DNA of 64,000 nt from Nocardioides abyssi (GTDB taxonomy: Bacteria; Actinomycetota; Actinomycetes; Propionibacteriales; Nocardioidaceae): the NCBI RefSeq assembly GCF_030412915.1, contig NZ_JAUHJR010000002.1, positions 310,001 to 374,000 on the forward strand. The letters run 5' to 3'. Every line of letters begins with the position of its first letter. The first letter of the stretch is position 1. Position numbers and translations under genes: made by a program. The notes below the pieces were generated by a model. That model did not search any database and was not told the DNA's origin. It worked only from the letters and a program-made list of their open reading frames with translations. Positions 32,771 through 40,583 of this stretch are shown here, piece after piece.

Positions 32771-32841
32771 CGGCCGGTCGTCGTGGGTACCCCCGGTGGG
32801 TAGGCGCATCCCACGTTAACTTGGGATCCTCACGCTTCCCT

Positions 32842-32855
32842 GCCGATGCATCGGC
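32842..32855. other. 14-bp perfect palindrome in a convergent gap
   Basis: GCCGATGCATCGGC lies between the LLM oxidoreductase and the HTH-membrane fusion gene. Just before it GTGGG and CCCAC (32794-32813) could pair. Weak candidate terminator; nothing else seen in 32771-32907. Confidence 0.35.
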
Positions 32856-32907
32856 CGCAGAGCGGGAGGGATGGCCGCGGAGTGGCGACGGGTGGCGGGC
32901 GCCGGGG

Positions 32908-34566
32908 TCAGAGCTCGACGGTGGTGACGACGCTGGTGACCGACGGGCGCGGCGGGGTCGAGGAGAACCCGAAGCGCGGTGGCGGCTCGACGCGGGCGAG
33001 CCGGCCGAGGGGTACGCCGTCGAAGGTGCCGGCCGCAGCCGTCACGGCCACGTGGTCGGTCGCGCCGTACCACTCGCGCCGGGTGCCGGCGGCCGACCCG
33101 CGGGTGCGCACGCCGCGCAGCACCAGCCGCGCGACGGGGTCGGTGAGCGTGCAGAAGGCCGGCGCCGTGGCGACCCGGTCCGGCACGACGCGCAGCAGCC
33201 GGCCGAGCCCGGTGCGGCGGCCCACGGCGAGGTCGAGCACCAGGGAGTCCGACCGCACGGCCCACCTTCCGTCCGGCTCGGTCACCGCGAACGGCTCGAT
33301 CCGCACCTCGTCAAAGGTGTAGGTCGCGGCGATGAACTCCGCGGCCCCGTCGTGGGGAGCGAGCAGCACCCGGTGGCCGGCGGCCGTCTCGACCATCGCG
33401 TCGGCGAACGCACCGAGCGGGGTGTCGTGCCAGTGCCCGACCACGACCCGCACGCCGCTCGTCGTGCCGACCCCGGCGATCCGGCCGCGGAAGCGCTGCC
33501 TCACCCGCCGCCCCCCCGGCGAGTGGCCGGAGCCGGAGCCGTGGCCGGAACCGGAGCCCGTGGCAGGGCCGTTGCCGGGCAGGACGGCGAACGGCAGCTC
33601 GGCGCCGGACCGCAGCGACGCGGGCAGGCCGGAGACCGCCACCAGCGCGACGAACCCGCTGATCAGCTTGTCGCCGAGGGAGACCAGCAGGTTGGAGGCG
33701 CCGACGGCGACGACCAGCTGCGCGCCGTAGTCCTCCAGCGTCTGGCGGATCGTCTCCTGCCCGTGGCCCGTGGCGCCGCCGAGGGCCAGGAGGAGGATCG
33801 GCACGGCGACGAGGCTGCAGGCGACCGCGACGACCACGTTGAGCGCGAGGAACCGCGGCAGGGACCGCCCCATCCGCCACCGCCGCACGCCGTAGCCCCA
33901 CAGCAGCGCGCCCAGGACGTTGACGGCAGCGAACGGCAGCGACTCCGTGCCGCTCGGCACCGTCCCGACCAGGTTGGTCGACAGCCCGACCAGCGCGCCG
34001 TGCCACGGACCGAGCGCGAACGCGGCGAGCGCCGTGCCGACCATGTCCAGGTGGGCCGGGAGCTCGAGCAGCTCGACCAGCTCGCGACCGGCCAGGTTGA
34101 CCGTGACGCAGGCCAGGAGCAGCAGGAGGACGTGGGTCCACCGTCGTCGACCGGCCCCGGCGGGCGCTGGCTCGGTCGTCGCCGGTCCGGGGTCGACCGA
34201 CGTGGCAGTGGTGGCGGGTGGCGGGTGGCGCAGCCAGTCGTCGACCAGCGCGGGGTCGGCGTCGAGCGCGCGGACGATCTCGCGCACCAGCGGGACGTTG
34301 ACCCGGGCGCGGCCCGTGCGGAACGCGTCGTACACCGTCGTCCGGGCCACCCGCGCCGCGTGCTCGTCGAGGCCGTCGGCGACCCGCTGCTCGGCGACCC
34401 GCCGGGCGATCTCGGCGAACGACGGCTCCCCCGCCGCCCGTCGGAGCAGCTGCAGCCCCTCGGCGAACCGGTCCCACCGGTTCGTGGCTGCCGGTTCGGC
34501 GCCCCCGGTCTGCTCGGCCCGGGCGGGGCGCGCGTCGTCGAGGTGCACGGTGCGTCCTCTCCCCAT
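32908..34566 (-). CDS. HTH - membrane (ECF S-like) - C-terminal domain fusion, 552 aa
   Basis: Three parts. Residues 30-115 look like an XRE-type DNA-binding domain: AAGEPSFAEIARRVAEQRVA, AARVARTTVYDAFRTGRARV, VREIVRALDADPALVDDWL. Residues 143-325 hold about six hydrophobic helices resembling an ECF transporter S component or 5TM sensor: LDMVGTALAAFALGPWHGAL, STNLVGTVPSGTESLPFAAV, FLALNVVVAVACSLVAVPIL. After a GSGSGHGSGSGH linker, residues 360-552 form a soluble domain (VVVGHWHDTPLGAFADAMVE, HRVLLAPHDGAAEFIAATYT) I do not recognise. A membrane-tethered regulator sensing a small molecule is one reading. Confidence 0.7.
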   Translation of the reverse strand: MGRGRTVHLDDARPARAEQTGGAEPAATNRWDRFAEGLQLLRRAAGEPSFAEIARRVAEQRVADGLDEHAARVARTTVYDAFRTGRARVNVPLVREIVRALDADPALVDDWLRHPPPATTATSVDPGPATTEPAPAGAGRRRWTHVLLLLLACVTVNLAGRELVELLELPAHLDMVGTALAAFALGPWHGALVGLSTNLVGTVPSGTESLPFAAVNVLGALLWGYGVRRWRMGRSLPRFLALNVVVAVACSLVAVPILLLALGGATGHGQETIRQTLEDYGAQLVVAVGASNLLVSLGDKLISGFVALVAVSGLPASLRSGAELPFAVLPGNGPATGSGSGHGSGSGHSPGGRRVRQRFRGRIAGVGTTSGVRVVVGHWHDTPLGAFADAMVETAAGHRVLLAPHDGAAEFIAATYTFDEVRIEPFAVTEPDGRWAVRSDSLVLDLAVGRRTGLGRLLRVVPDRVATAPAFCTLTDPVARLVLRGVRTRGSAAGTRREWYGATDHVAVTAAAGTFDGVPLGRLARVEPPPRFGFSSTPPRPSVTSVVTTVEL

Positions 34567-34644
34567 CGAGTCTCCCCGCGCGGTGCGTGCGGACGCCCAG
34601 CCTAGGAGCCGTACGCCGCCCGCGCGGCCTGTTCGGGAACGTCC

Positions 34645-34671
34645 GGGGTCGGGCCCGGGACGCCCGACCCC
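34645..34671. promoter_or_regulatory. Stem-loop in the 34.57-34.80 kb divergent gap
   Basis: GGGGTCGGGC (34645-34654) pairs exactly with GCCCGACCCC (34662-34671) around a 7-base loop. It is in the 236-base gap between divergent genes, so it is more likely a binding site or leader structure than a terminator. No other feature is clear in this gap. Confidence 0.35.
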
Positions 34672-34802
34672 CCGGTCCCCCGGTCGGACCGGCCTGACAC
34701 TGGTGCCGCGGACCTCCGAGCCAGGGGGAAGCTCGGCGGTCCCGCACCTCTGCCACCGTCCGTCCGGCGGCTGGCCGCACCCGCACCGAGGAGGACCGCC
34801 GC

Positions 34803-35045
34803 ATGTCCGACCCGCTCGCCTGGCTGCCCGAGGCCGACCACCGCCTGCTGGAGTCCTACCGCCGCATCGGCTGCTCCGAGACCGAGGCGCGGCTGGCCGT
34901 CGGCGGCGACCTGCTCCAGCGTTGGTGCTCCTCGGGGGGCACCGAGGTCACCCAGGCCGACCTCGACCGCTACCTCGAGGCGAGCGGGCTCACCGTGGAG
35001 GCGGTCGTCGACGCACTCGGCCTGAGGTTCGACGCCTCGGCCTGA
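34803..35045 (+). CDS. Small acidic protein of unknown function, 80 aa
   Basis: A strong ribosome site (GAGGAGGACC) precedes the ATG and codon use matches the neighbours, so the gene looks real. The protein is helical and acidic: LAWLPEADHRLLESYRRIGC, SETEARLAVGGDLLQRWCSS and VTQADLDRYLEASGLTVEAV. Two Cys lie about 18 residues apart. The last part (LDRYLEASGLTVEAVVDALG) resembles a small helix-turn-helix or dimerisation hairpin, not enough to name a family. Likely cytoplasmic. Confidence 0.6.
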   Translation: MSDPLAWLPEADHRLLESYRRIGCSETEARLAVGGDLLQRWCSSGGTEVTQADLDRYLEASGLTVEAVVDALGLRFDASA

Positions 35046-35118
35046 CCCGACCGGGTCGCCGGCCCGCGGTACGGTCCCCCTCCCGACCGTCCCGCCGCCC
35101 CCCAGCTCCGAGGTCCTC

Positions 35119-35934
35119 ATGCCCACGCCCGCCCGCACCCGCACCTCCCGCCGGACCGCCCGGCTCGCGCCGCTCGCAGCGGGGGTGCTCCTCGTCGCGG
35201 CCCTCGCCGGCTGCGGCTCCGACGACGACTCCGGCGCCGAGGGCCCCGGTGGCCTCGGCGGCTCGGCCGGCGTCGGCGAGGACGTCGTCGTGCTCGACCA
35301 GGCGCAGGTCGACCGGGCCGTGCTGTCCCCGGACAACCTCGGCCTCGGGTTCGAGCCGGAGCCCGACGACGGCGCCGACGACGAGGACGACGAGGACTCC
35401 GCCGGGCTGGGCTGCCTGGCCGCGGTCGACGAGGACCTGGACCAGGCGGAGGCCAAGGCGGAGGCGTCCTACGAGGCCACCAACGAGCTCGGCACGCCGT
35501 CGGTCTCCAGCGGCGTGTCGTCGTTCGCGACGACCGACGACGTGACCGAGCGCTTCGACCGGCTCCGCGCCGCGCTGGAGGACTGCGACCGGATCGACGT
35601 CACCGAGGACGACGGCCCGTCGTTCGCGCTGGAGGTGGACTCCGACGACGCGACCGTCTCCGACGAGGTCGACGAGCAGCTCAACATCAGTGCGGTCGGC
35701 TCGGCCACCGCCGAGGGCTTCGAGCTGCCGGTGACGATCCGCCTCTCCGCCGCACGGATCGACAACCACGTCGTCTTCCTCAGCCGCTTCGACCTCGGCG
35801 AGACCACCGGCGAGCTGACGCCCTACACCGAGGCCGCGGTCGGCCGGCTGCTCGCTGTGCTGGCCGGCGACGAGCCCGACGAGGAGCCCGTCGTCGCCGA
35901 CACCGGCGCGGGCGGCAGCGGGGACGCCGCGTGA
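35119..35934 (+). CDS. Lipoprotein with PknH-sensor-like mature domain
   Basis: 271 residues. Signal LAPLAAGVLLVAALAGC gives Cys near 34. A low-complexity spacer (SDDDSGAEGPGGLGGSAG) leads to a mature alpha/beta domain with VVVLDQAQVDRAVLSPDNLG, GLGCLAAVDEDLDQ and ALEDCDRIDV. The two Cys, length and strand order resemble extracellular PknH-sensor/LpqN-like domains of mycobacteria, but sequence alone leaves this tentative. The middle is very acidic (DDGADDEDDEDSAG). Its stop overlaps the start of the next secreted protein (GTGATG), suggesting a joint role outside the cell. Confidence 0.68.
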   Translation: MPTPARTRTSRRTARLAPLAAGVLLVAALAGCGSDDDSGAEGPGGLGGSAGVGEDVVVLDQAQVDRAVLSPDNLGLGFEPEPDDGADDEDDEDSAGLGCLAAVDEDLDQAEAKAEASYEATNELGTPSVSSGVSSFATTDDVTERFDRLRAALEDCDRIDVTEDDGPSFALEVDSDDATVSDEVDEQLNISAVGSATAEGFELPVTIRLSAARIDNHVVFLSRFDLGETTGELTPYTEAAVGRLLAVLAGDEPDEEPVVADTGAGGSGDAA

Positions 35935-36674
35935 TGCTCCGTCGGCTGCTCGTCGCCCTGTGCGCGCTGCTCGCCCTCGCGCTCGCCGCGCCCGCCACCT
36001 CGGCCACCGCCGAGCCGACCGCGCCCGACGAGGCGGACGACACGGACCTCGCGCTGGTGCTCGCCGTGCCGCACGCCGAGCTGGGGGCCCCGACGCCGGC
36101 GACGCTCACCGCGACGCGCGGCGGCGAGCCGGTCCCCGGCCTGGTCGTCGAGGTCACCCGCACCGGCCCGGCGCCGGCCGGGCCGGCGACGACGACCACC
36201 ACCACCGACGACGCCGGGGTGGCGAGGTTCGACGTGCTCGTGACGGCGTACGGCGAGTTCTCGGTCTCCGCGACCGTCACCGCCACCGCGGGGACGTTCC
36301 TCGGCACCGCCGGCCCGGTGGTGGCCCAGGGCTACGTCCTCGACAGCTGCGGCGGCGGGTACCCGGGTCGGACCGCCGACGACGCCGCGCGCCGTTGCTC
36401 GCCGCCGGAGCCGATCCTCATCCGGACCAAGGACGCCCGCAACGGCGACGACCGAATCCGCGTCGACAACCTCAGCGGGGGCGGCACCGTCCGCGTGCTG
36501 CTCTCCCGCCACGACGGCACGGGCCGGCAGCGCATCCGGACCGCGAGGATCGCGGAGGGGGAGCACCGCTGGTTCCGGGTCACCGACCACAACGGCCGGC
36601 GGGTGACCCGCTACTCCGTGGTGGTCGTGCCGGCCGACGGCCCCGGGCGCACCCGGACCTTCTACGCCCGCTGA
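35934..36674 (+). CDS. Secreted protein with Ig-like domain
   Basis: 246 residues. The start overlaps the lipoprotein stop (TGATG); a GTG three bases earlier is also possible. Signal peptide LLVALCALLALALAAPATSA. Residues 40-130 form a beta-sandwich like bacterial Ig domains: GAPTPATLTATRGGEPVPGL, TTTTTTDDAGVARFDVLVTA, GEFSVSATVTATAGTF. The C-terminal part has LDSCGGGYPGRTADDAARRC, a likely disulfide, and a strand-rich IRVDNLSGGGTVRVLLSRHD. Function unknown; perhaps a wall-associated partner of the lipoprotein. Only 7 bases separate it from the convergent acyl-CoA dehydrogenase stop. Confidence 0.65.
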   Translation: MLRRLLVALCALLALALAAPATSATAEPTAPDEADDTDLALVLAVPHAELGAPTPATLTATRGGEPVPGLVVEVTRTGPAPAGPATTTTTTDDAGVARFDVLVTAYGEFSVSATVTATAGTFLGTAGPVVAQGYVLDSCGGGYPGRTADDAARRCSPPEPILIRTKDARNGDDRIRVDNLSGGGTVRVLLSRHDGTGRQRIRTARIAEGEHRWFRVTDHNGRRVTRYSVVVVPADGPGRTRTFYAR

Positions 36675-36681
36675 CCCCCGG

Positions 36682-37896
36682 TCAGCGGATCTGAGCGCCC
36701 GAGATCGCGCGCGCGATGACGAGCCGCTGGATCTCCGAGGTGCCCTCGAAGATCGTGTAGATCTTCGCGTCGCGCGCCATCCGCTCGACCGGGTACTCCC
36801 GGGTGAAGCCGTTGCCGCCGAGCACCTGCATCGCCTGCCCGGTCACCTTCACCGCGGTCTCGCCGGCGACGAGCTTGGACATCGAGCCCTCGGCCGCGTC
36901 GAACGACTTGCCCTGGCTGGCCATCCACGCGGCGCGCCAGACCAGCAGCCGAGCGGCGTCGATCGAGGTGCGCATGTCGGCCAGCGCGAAGGCGATCGCC
37001 TGGTTCTCGATGATCGGCCGGCCGAACTGCTCACGCGTCCTCGCGTAGTCCAGCGCCACCTCGTAGGCCGCCCGCGCGATGCCGACGGCCTGCGCGCCCA
37101 CCGCGGGGCGGGTGCGCTCGAAGGTCGCCATGCTGGCGTTGCCACCGGCGCGCGTGCCCTCGCGGGCCCGGGCCAGGCGGGCGTCGAGCTTCTCCTTGCC
37201 GCCGAGCAGGCAGCGGCCGGGCACGCGCACCTGGTCGAGGACGACCTCGGCGGTGTGCGAGGCGCGGATGCCGTGCTTGTGGAACTTCTGGCCCTGGGTG
37301 AGCCCCTTGGTGCCGGGCGGGACGACGAACGACGCCTGCCCGCGGGCGCGCAGGTCGGGGTCGACGACGGCGGTCACCACGTGGACGTCGGCCAGCCCGC
37401 CGTTGGTGGCCCAGGTCTTGGTGCCGTTGATGACCCACTCGTCGGTCGCCTCGTCGTACGTCGCGCGGGTGCGCATGGCGCCCACGTCGCTGCCGGCATC
37501 GGGCTCGGAGGAGCAGAACGCACCGAGCCGCAGGTCACCGGGCTCGCCGAACATCTGCGGCACCCACTCGCCGACCTGCTCGGGCGTGCCGTTGGCGCTG
37601 ACGCCGGCGGCCGCGAGCGCGGTGCCGACGATCGCGAGGCCGATGCCGGCGTCGCCCCAGAACAGCTCCTCCATGGTCACCGGGATGCCGAGCCCGGTCT
37701 CGTCGAAGCTCTGGGTGGCGAAGAAGTCCAGGGAGTAGAGGCCGATCTTCGCGGCCTCCTCCAGCACCGGCCAGGGGAACTCCTCGCGCTCGTCCCACTC
37801 CGCGGCCGCCGGCCGGATGACGTCGGCGGCGAAGGAGCGGACCCAGCTCTGCAGCTCGAGGTGGTCGGGGCCGAGGTCGAAGGAGGGCGTCGTCAC
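36682..37896 (-). CDS. Acyl-CoA dehydrogenase
   Basis: 404 residues; FAD enzyme that makes the 2,3-double bond of an acyl-CoA in beta-oxidation. LGAFCSSEPDAGSDVGAMRT is FAD/substrate loop 1, WVINGTKTWATNGGLADVHV loop 2, and FGRPIIENQAIAFALADMRT contacts FAD. YTIFEGTSEIQRLVIARAIS has the catalytic Glu in the usual medium-chain position. The start is the GTG at 37896, 7 bases after TACCCT (leaderless); a GTG six codons earlier is possible. Stands alone. Confidence 0.9.
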   Translation of the reverse strand: MTTPSFDLGPDHLELQSWVRSFAADVIRPAAAEWDEREEFPWPVLEEAAKIGLYSLDFFATQSFDETGLGIPVTMEELFWGDAGIGLAIVGTALAAAGVSANGTPEQVGEWVPQMFGEPGDLRLGAFCSSEPDAGSDVGAMRTRATYDEATDEWVINGTKTWATNGGLADVHVVTAVVDPDLRARGQASFVVPPGTKGLTQGQKFHKHGIRASHTAEVVLDQVRVPGRCLLGGKEKLDARLARAREGTRAGGNASMATFERTRPAVGAQAVGIARAAYEVALDYARTREQFGRPIIENQAIAFALADMRTSIDAARLLVWRAAWMASQGKSFDAAEGSMSKLVAGETAVKVTGQAMQVLGGNGFTREYPVERMARDAKIYTIFEGTSEIQRLVIARAISGAQIR

Positions 37897-37954
37897 GTAC
37901 CGGAGGGTAACCACGCCCGTCGCCGCTCGCGCGCGCCGACGCGCAGGCGCTCGT

Positions 37955-38632
37955 TCATGCGTCCGCGGGCGGCTCGTCGTCGGCGGCGTCCGGCTCGGCC
38001 GGGTCGCCGTCGGCGAGGATCCCGTAGAGCCGGCGGCGGGTGTCGACGAGGACGTCGACGGCCGCGCGGCGCTGCCCGTCGGTGCCGGAGGTGACGATCT
38101 GCCACACGGCGCTCATCACCTGGCCGATCTCGGGTCGCAGGTCGACGCCGCCGCGGGAGTCCTCGCGGGCGGCCTCGAAGGGGGTCCAGACGGCGGCGAG
38201 CTCGTCGGGGTGCCCGGCGACGTACGCCCGGCCCTCCTCGGTGAGCCGCAGCGCCCGGCGGCCGCGGGCGGCGTCGGTCTCGACGAGCCCCTCGTCCTCG
38301 AGCTGCTGGATGGTCGGGTAGACCGAGCCCGGGCTCGGGCGCCAGGCGCCCTGGCTGCGGTCGGTGATGGCGCCGATGACCTGGTAGCCGTTGAGCGGCT
38401 CGGCGTCCGGCGCCTGGGCGAGGACGTCGAGGATCGCGGCGCGCACGTCGCCGCGGCGCACGCGCGGACCACGGCGGCCCTCGCGCCCGTCGGGGGCGCC
38501 GAAGAGCCCGGCGAACCACGGGGGCGGGCCGCTGCGGCGACCGCCGCCGTGCCCGTGGCGGCCGGCGCCGCCCTGGTCGGCCCAGGGCGGTCCCCAGGGA
38601 CCGCCGCGGTGGGGGTGGGAGTGGTGCTTCAT
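37955..38632 (-). CDS. PadR family regulator with His-rich N-terminus
   Basis: 225 residues. The HTH covers about 60-140: RGDVRAAILDVLAQAPDAEP, LNGYQVIGAITDRSQGAWRP, SPGSVYPTIQQLEDEGLVET. A C-terminal Vir-like dimerisation part follows. The first 50 residues (KHHSHPHRGGPWGPP, GRHGHGGGRRSGPPPW) are rich in His and Gly and might bind metal; this is unusual. Probably represses the divergent ABC transporter and itself via the palindromes at 38655-38681. CGGAG precedes the ATG. Confidence 0.88.
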   Translation of the reverse strand: MKHHSHPHRGGPWGPPWADQGGAGRHGHGGGRRSGPPPWFAGLFGAPDGREGRRGPRVRRGDVRAAILDVLAQAPDAEPLNGYQVIGAITDRSQGAWRPSPGSVYPTIQQLEDEGLVETDAARGRRALRLTEEGRAYVAGHPDELAAVWTPFEAAREDSRGGVDLRPEIGQVMSAVWQIVTSGTDGQRRAAVDVLVDTRRRLYGILADGDPAEPDAADDEPPADA

Positions 38633-38654
38633 GGATGTCTCCGAACGTTGGTGG

Positions 38655-38681
38655 TATCGCGACAACTTCGCGATATATCGC
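38655..38681. promoter_or_regulatory. Probable PadR operators
   Basis: GCGATATATCGC (38670-38681) is a perfect 12-bp palindrome. TATCGCG (38655-38661) and CGCGATA (38669-38675) form an overlapping inverted repeat. AT-rich centres in a GC-rich region and the position just upstream of padR fit PadR control of both directions. Confidence 0.6.
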
Positions 38682-38793
38682 AAGCGTACGCCGAGTGCTG
38701 GCACCGGACAAGCGCGGCGACCTGACAAACGTCATCCCCGACCGGTGAGCCCCCGCACTGGCCGACCACCACGGCCGGCGGGAGGGTGGAGCC

Positions 38794-39768
38794 ATGACCA
38801 CGCACGCACCCCCCGGCCCCCACATCGAGGTCCGCGACCTGCGCCGCAGCTACGGCAGCGGCACGACCGCCTTCGAGGCCGTCCGCGGGATCGACCTGGT
38901 CGTCGAGCCCGGCACGGTCGTCGCCCTCCTCGGCACCAACGGCGCGGGCAAGACCTCCGCGCTCGAGGTGGTCGAGGGGCTCGCGCCCCCCACCGCGGGC
39001 GAGGTCCGGGTACTGGGTCTGGACCCGGTCGCCGACCGCGCGGAGGTACGCCGCCGCACCGGCGTGCTGCTGCAGACCAGCGGCTTCCCCGCCGACCTGA
39101 CCGTCGGGGAGACCCTGGCGATGTGGGCGGCGACGATGACCGTGCCCCGCCCGGTCGCCGACGCGCTGGCCGACCTCGACCTGGCCGACCGCGTCGACGT
39201 GCGCGTGCGCAGCCTCTCCGGGGGCGAGCTGCGCCGCCTCGACCTGGCCTGCACGCTGCTCGGCGAGCCGGAGGTGGTGCTCCTCGACGAGCCGACCACC
39301 GGCCTGGACCCCGAGAGCCGGCGGCGCGTGTGGGACCTCGTCGCGCGGCTGCGCGGCCGCGGCTGCTCGGTGCTGCTGACCACCCACCACCTGGAGGAGG
39401 CCGAGACCCTGGCCGACCGGGTGGCGATCATGCACGCCGGCCGCATCGTCCGCGAGGGCACGCCGGCCGAGCTCGGCGCGGACCTGCCGGCCACGATCCG
39501 CTTCGAGGGCACGCCCGCCGAACTGCCCGGCCTGCCCGACCCGGCCGCGCTGCCCGCGGCCGTGCGGGTCACCACCGAGCACGGCTCGACCACGGTCGAG
39601 TCGACCGACCTCCAGGTCACGCTGACGGCCCTGCTCGCGGCCGCTGCCGAGGGCGGCGTACGGCTCGAGGGGCTGGACGCCCGCAGCGCGACGCTCGAGT
39701 CGGTCTTCCTGGCCATCGCCTCGGGCGCCCACTCCGACGACCGCGCTCTGGAAGGAGCCGACCGATGA
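38794..39768 (+). CDS. ABC transporter ATP-binding protein
   Basis: 324 residues. ALLGTNGAGKTSALEVVEGL is Walker A, VRSLSGGELRRLDLACTLLG the signature, EVVLLDEPTTGLDPESRRRV Walker B, and VLLTTHHLEEAETLADRVAI the H-loop. The C-terminal 100 residues (ADLPATIRFEGTPAELPGLP) form the usual DRR/CcmA-type tail. Likely drives drug or lipid export with the permease it overlaps (ATGA). A PadR repressor is divergent; the kinase/regulator pair lies downstream. GGAGGGTGGAG precedes the ATG. Confidence 0.92.
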   Translation: MTTHAPPGPHIEVRDLRRSYGSGTTAFEAVRGIDLVVEPGTVVALLGTNGAGKTSALEVVEGLAPPTAGEVRVLGLDPVADRAEVRRRTGVLLQTSGFPADLTVGETLAMWAATMTVPRPVADALADLDLADRVDVRVRSLSGGELRRLDLACTLLGEPEVVLLDEPTTGLDPESRRRVWDLVARLRGRGCSVLLTTHHLEEAETLADRVAIMHAGRIVREGTPAELGADLPATIRFEGTPAELPGLPDPAALPAAVRVTTEHGSTTVESTDLQVTLTALLAAAAEGGVRLEGLDARSATLESVFLAIASGAHSDDRALEGADR

Positions 39769-40544
39769 CCACGCTCTCGCTCCCCCGCACCGTCGGGCTC
39801 GCCCGGGCCAACGCCACCCTCGTGGTGCGCAACCGGCTGACGCTCGTCTACGCCGTCGTCCTGCCGCTGCTGCCGCTGCTCCTGCTGCTGGTCGGCGACT
39901 CCGGCTCCGAGGGGTCCGGCGGCGCCGGCGCGGCCGCGATCGTGACCGCGCTGATGATGGCGGCGCTCTTCCCCGTCTTCTACAACCTGCTCTCCCAGCT
40001 GGTCACCCGCCGCGACGAGCTGGTGCTCAAGCGACTGCGGACGGGGGAGGCGACCGACGCCGAGATCATCACCTCGCTCGCGCTGCCGGGCTTCGTGATC
40101 GCGCTCGGCACCGCGATCGTCGCGGTGCCGGTGGCGATGGTCCTCGGGCAGGACGCTCCGCTGAACCCGCTGCTCTACGCCGTCACCGTCGTCGTGACGC
40201 TGCTGCTCTTCGCGGCCTTCGCGCTGTGGACCGCGGCCTGGACCAAGAACGCCGAGGCCGCCCAGATCACGTCGATGCCGGTGATCCTGCTGGCGGTGCT
40301 GGGCCAGGTGGCGATCGGCTTCCCCGACGAGGTGCGCCGCTTCACCGACCTGACGCCCGGCGCGGCGATGACCGACCTGGTGCGGGTCACCTGGTTCGGC
40401 TTCGACACCGGCGACGTCGAGCGCACCCTCGACTTCGCCGACACCTGGGCCGCCGCCGGCCAGCCCCTGCTCGTCCTCGTCGCCTGGGCCCTGCTCGCGG
40501 TCTACCTCGCCCGCCGCTCGATGCGGTGGGAGCCCCGGTCGTGA
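39765..40544 (+). CDS. ABC-2 type transporter permease
   Basis: 259 residues, six likely membrane helices: LTLVYAVVLPLLPLLLLLVG, AAAIVTALMMAALFPVFYNL, GFVIALGTAIVAVPVAMVLG, LLYAVTVVVTLLLFAAFALW, ITSMPVILLAVLGQVAIGF, LLVLVAWALLAVYLARRSM. The conserved QLVTRRDELVLKRLRTGEAT is the ABC-2 coupling loop. Overlaps the ATPase gene by 4 bases, so the two form one exporter. Confidence 0.88.
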   Translation: MTTLSLPRTVGLARANATLVVRNRLTLVYAVVLPLLPLLLLLVGDSGSEGSGGAGAAAIVTALMMAALFPVFYNLLSQLVTRRDELVLKRLRTGEATDAEIITSLALPGFVIALGTAIVAVPVAMVLGQDAPLNPLLYAVTVVVTLLLFAAFALWTAAWTKNAEAAQITSMPVILLAVLGQVAIGFPDEVRRFTDLTPGAAMTDLVRVTWFGFDTGDVERTLDFADTWAAAGQPLLVLVAWALLAVYLARRSMRWEPRS

Positions 40545-40583
40545 CGGGTGGCGGTGCTCGTGTCCGCGGCTAGGGTCGAGCCC

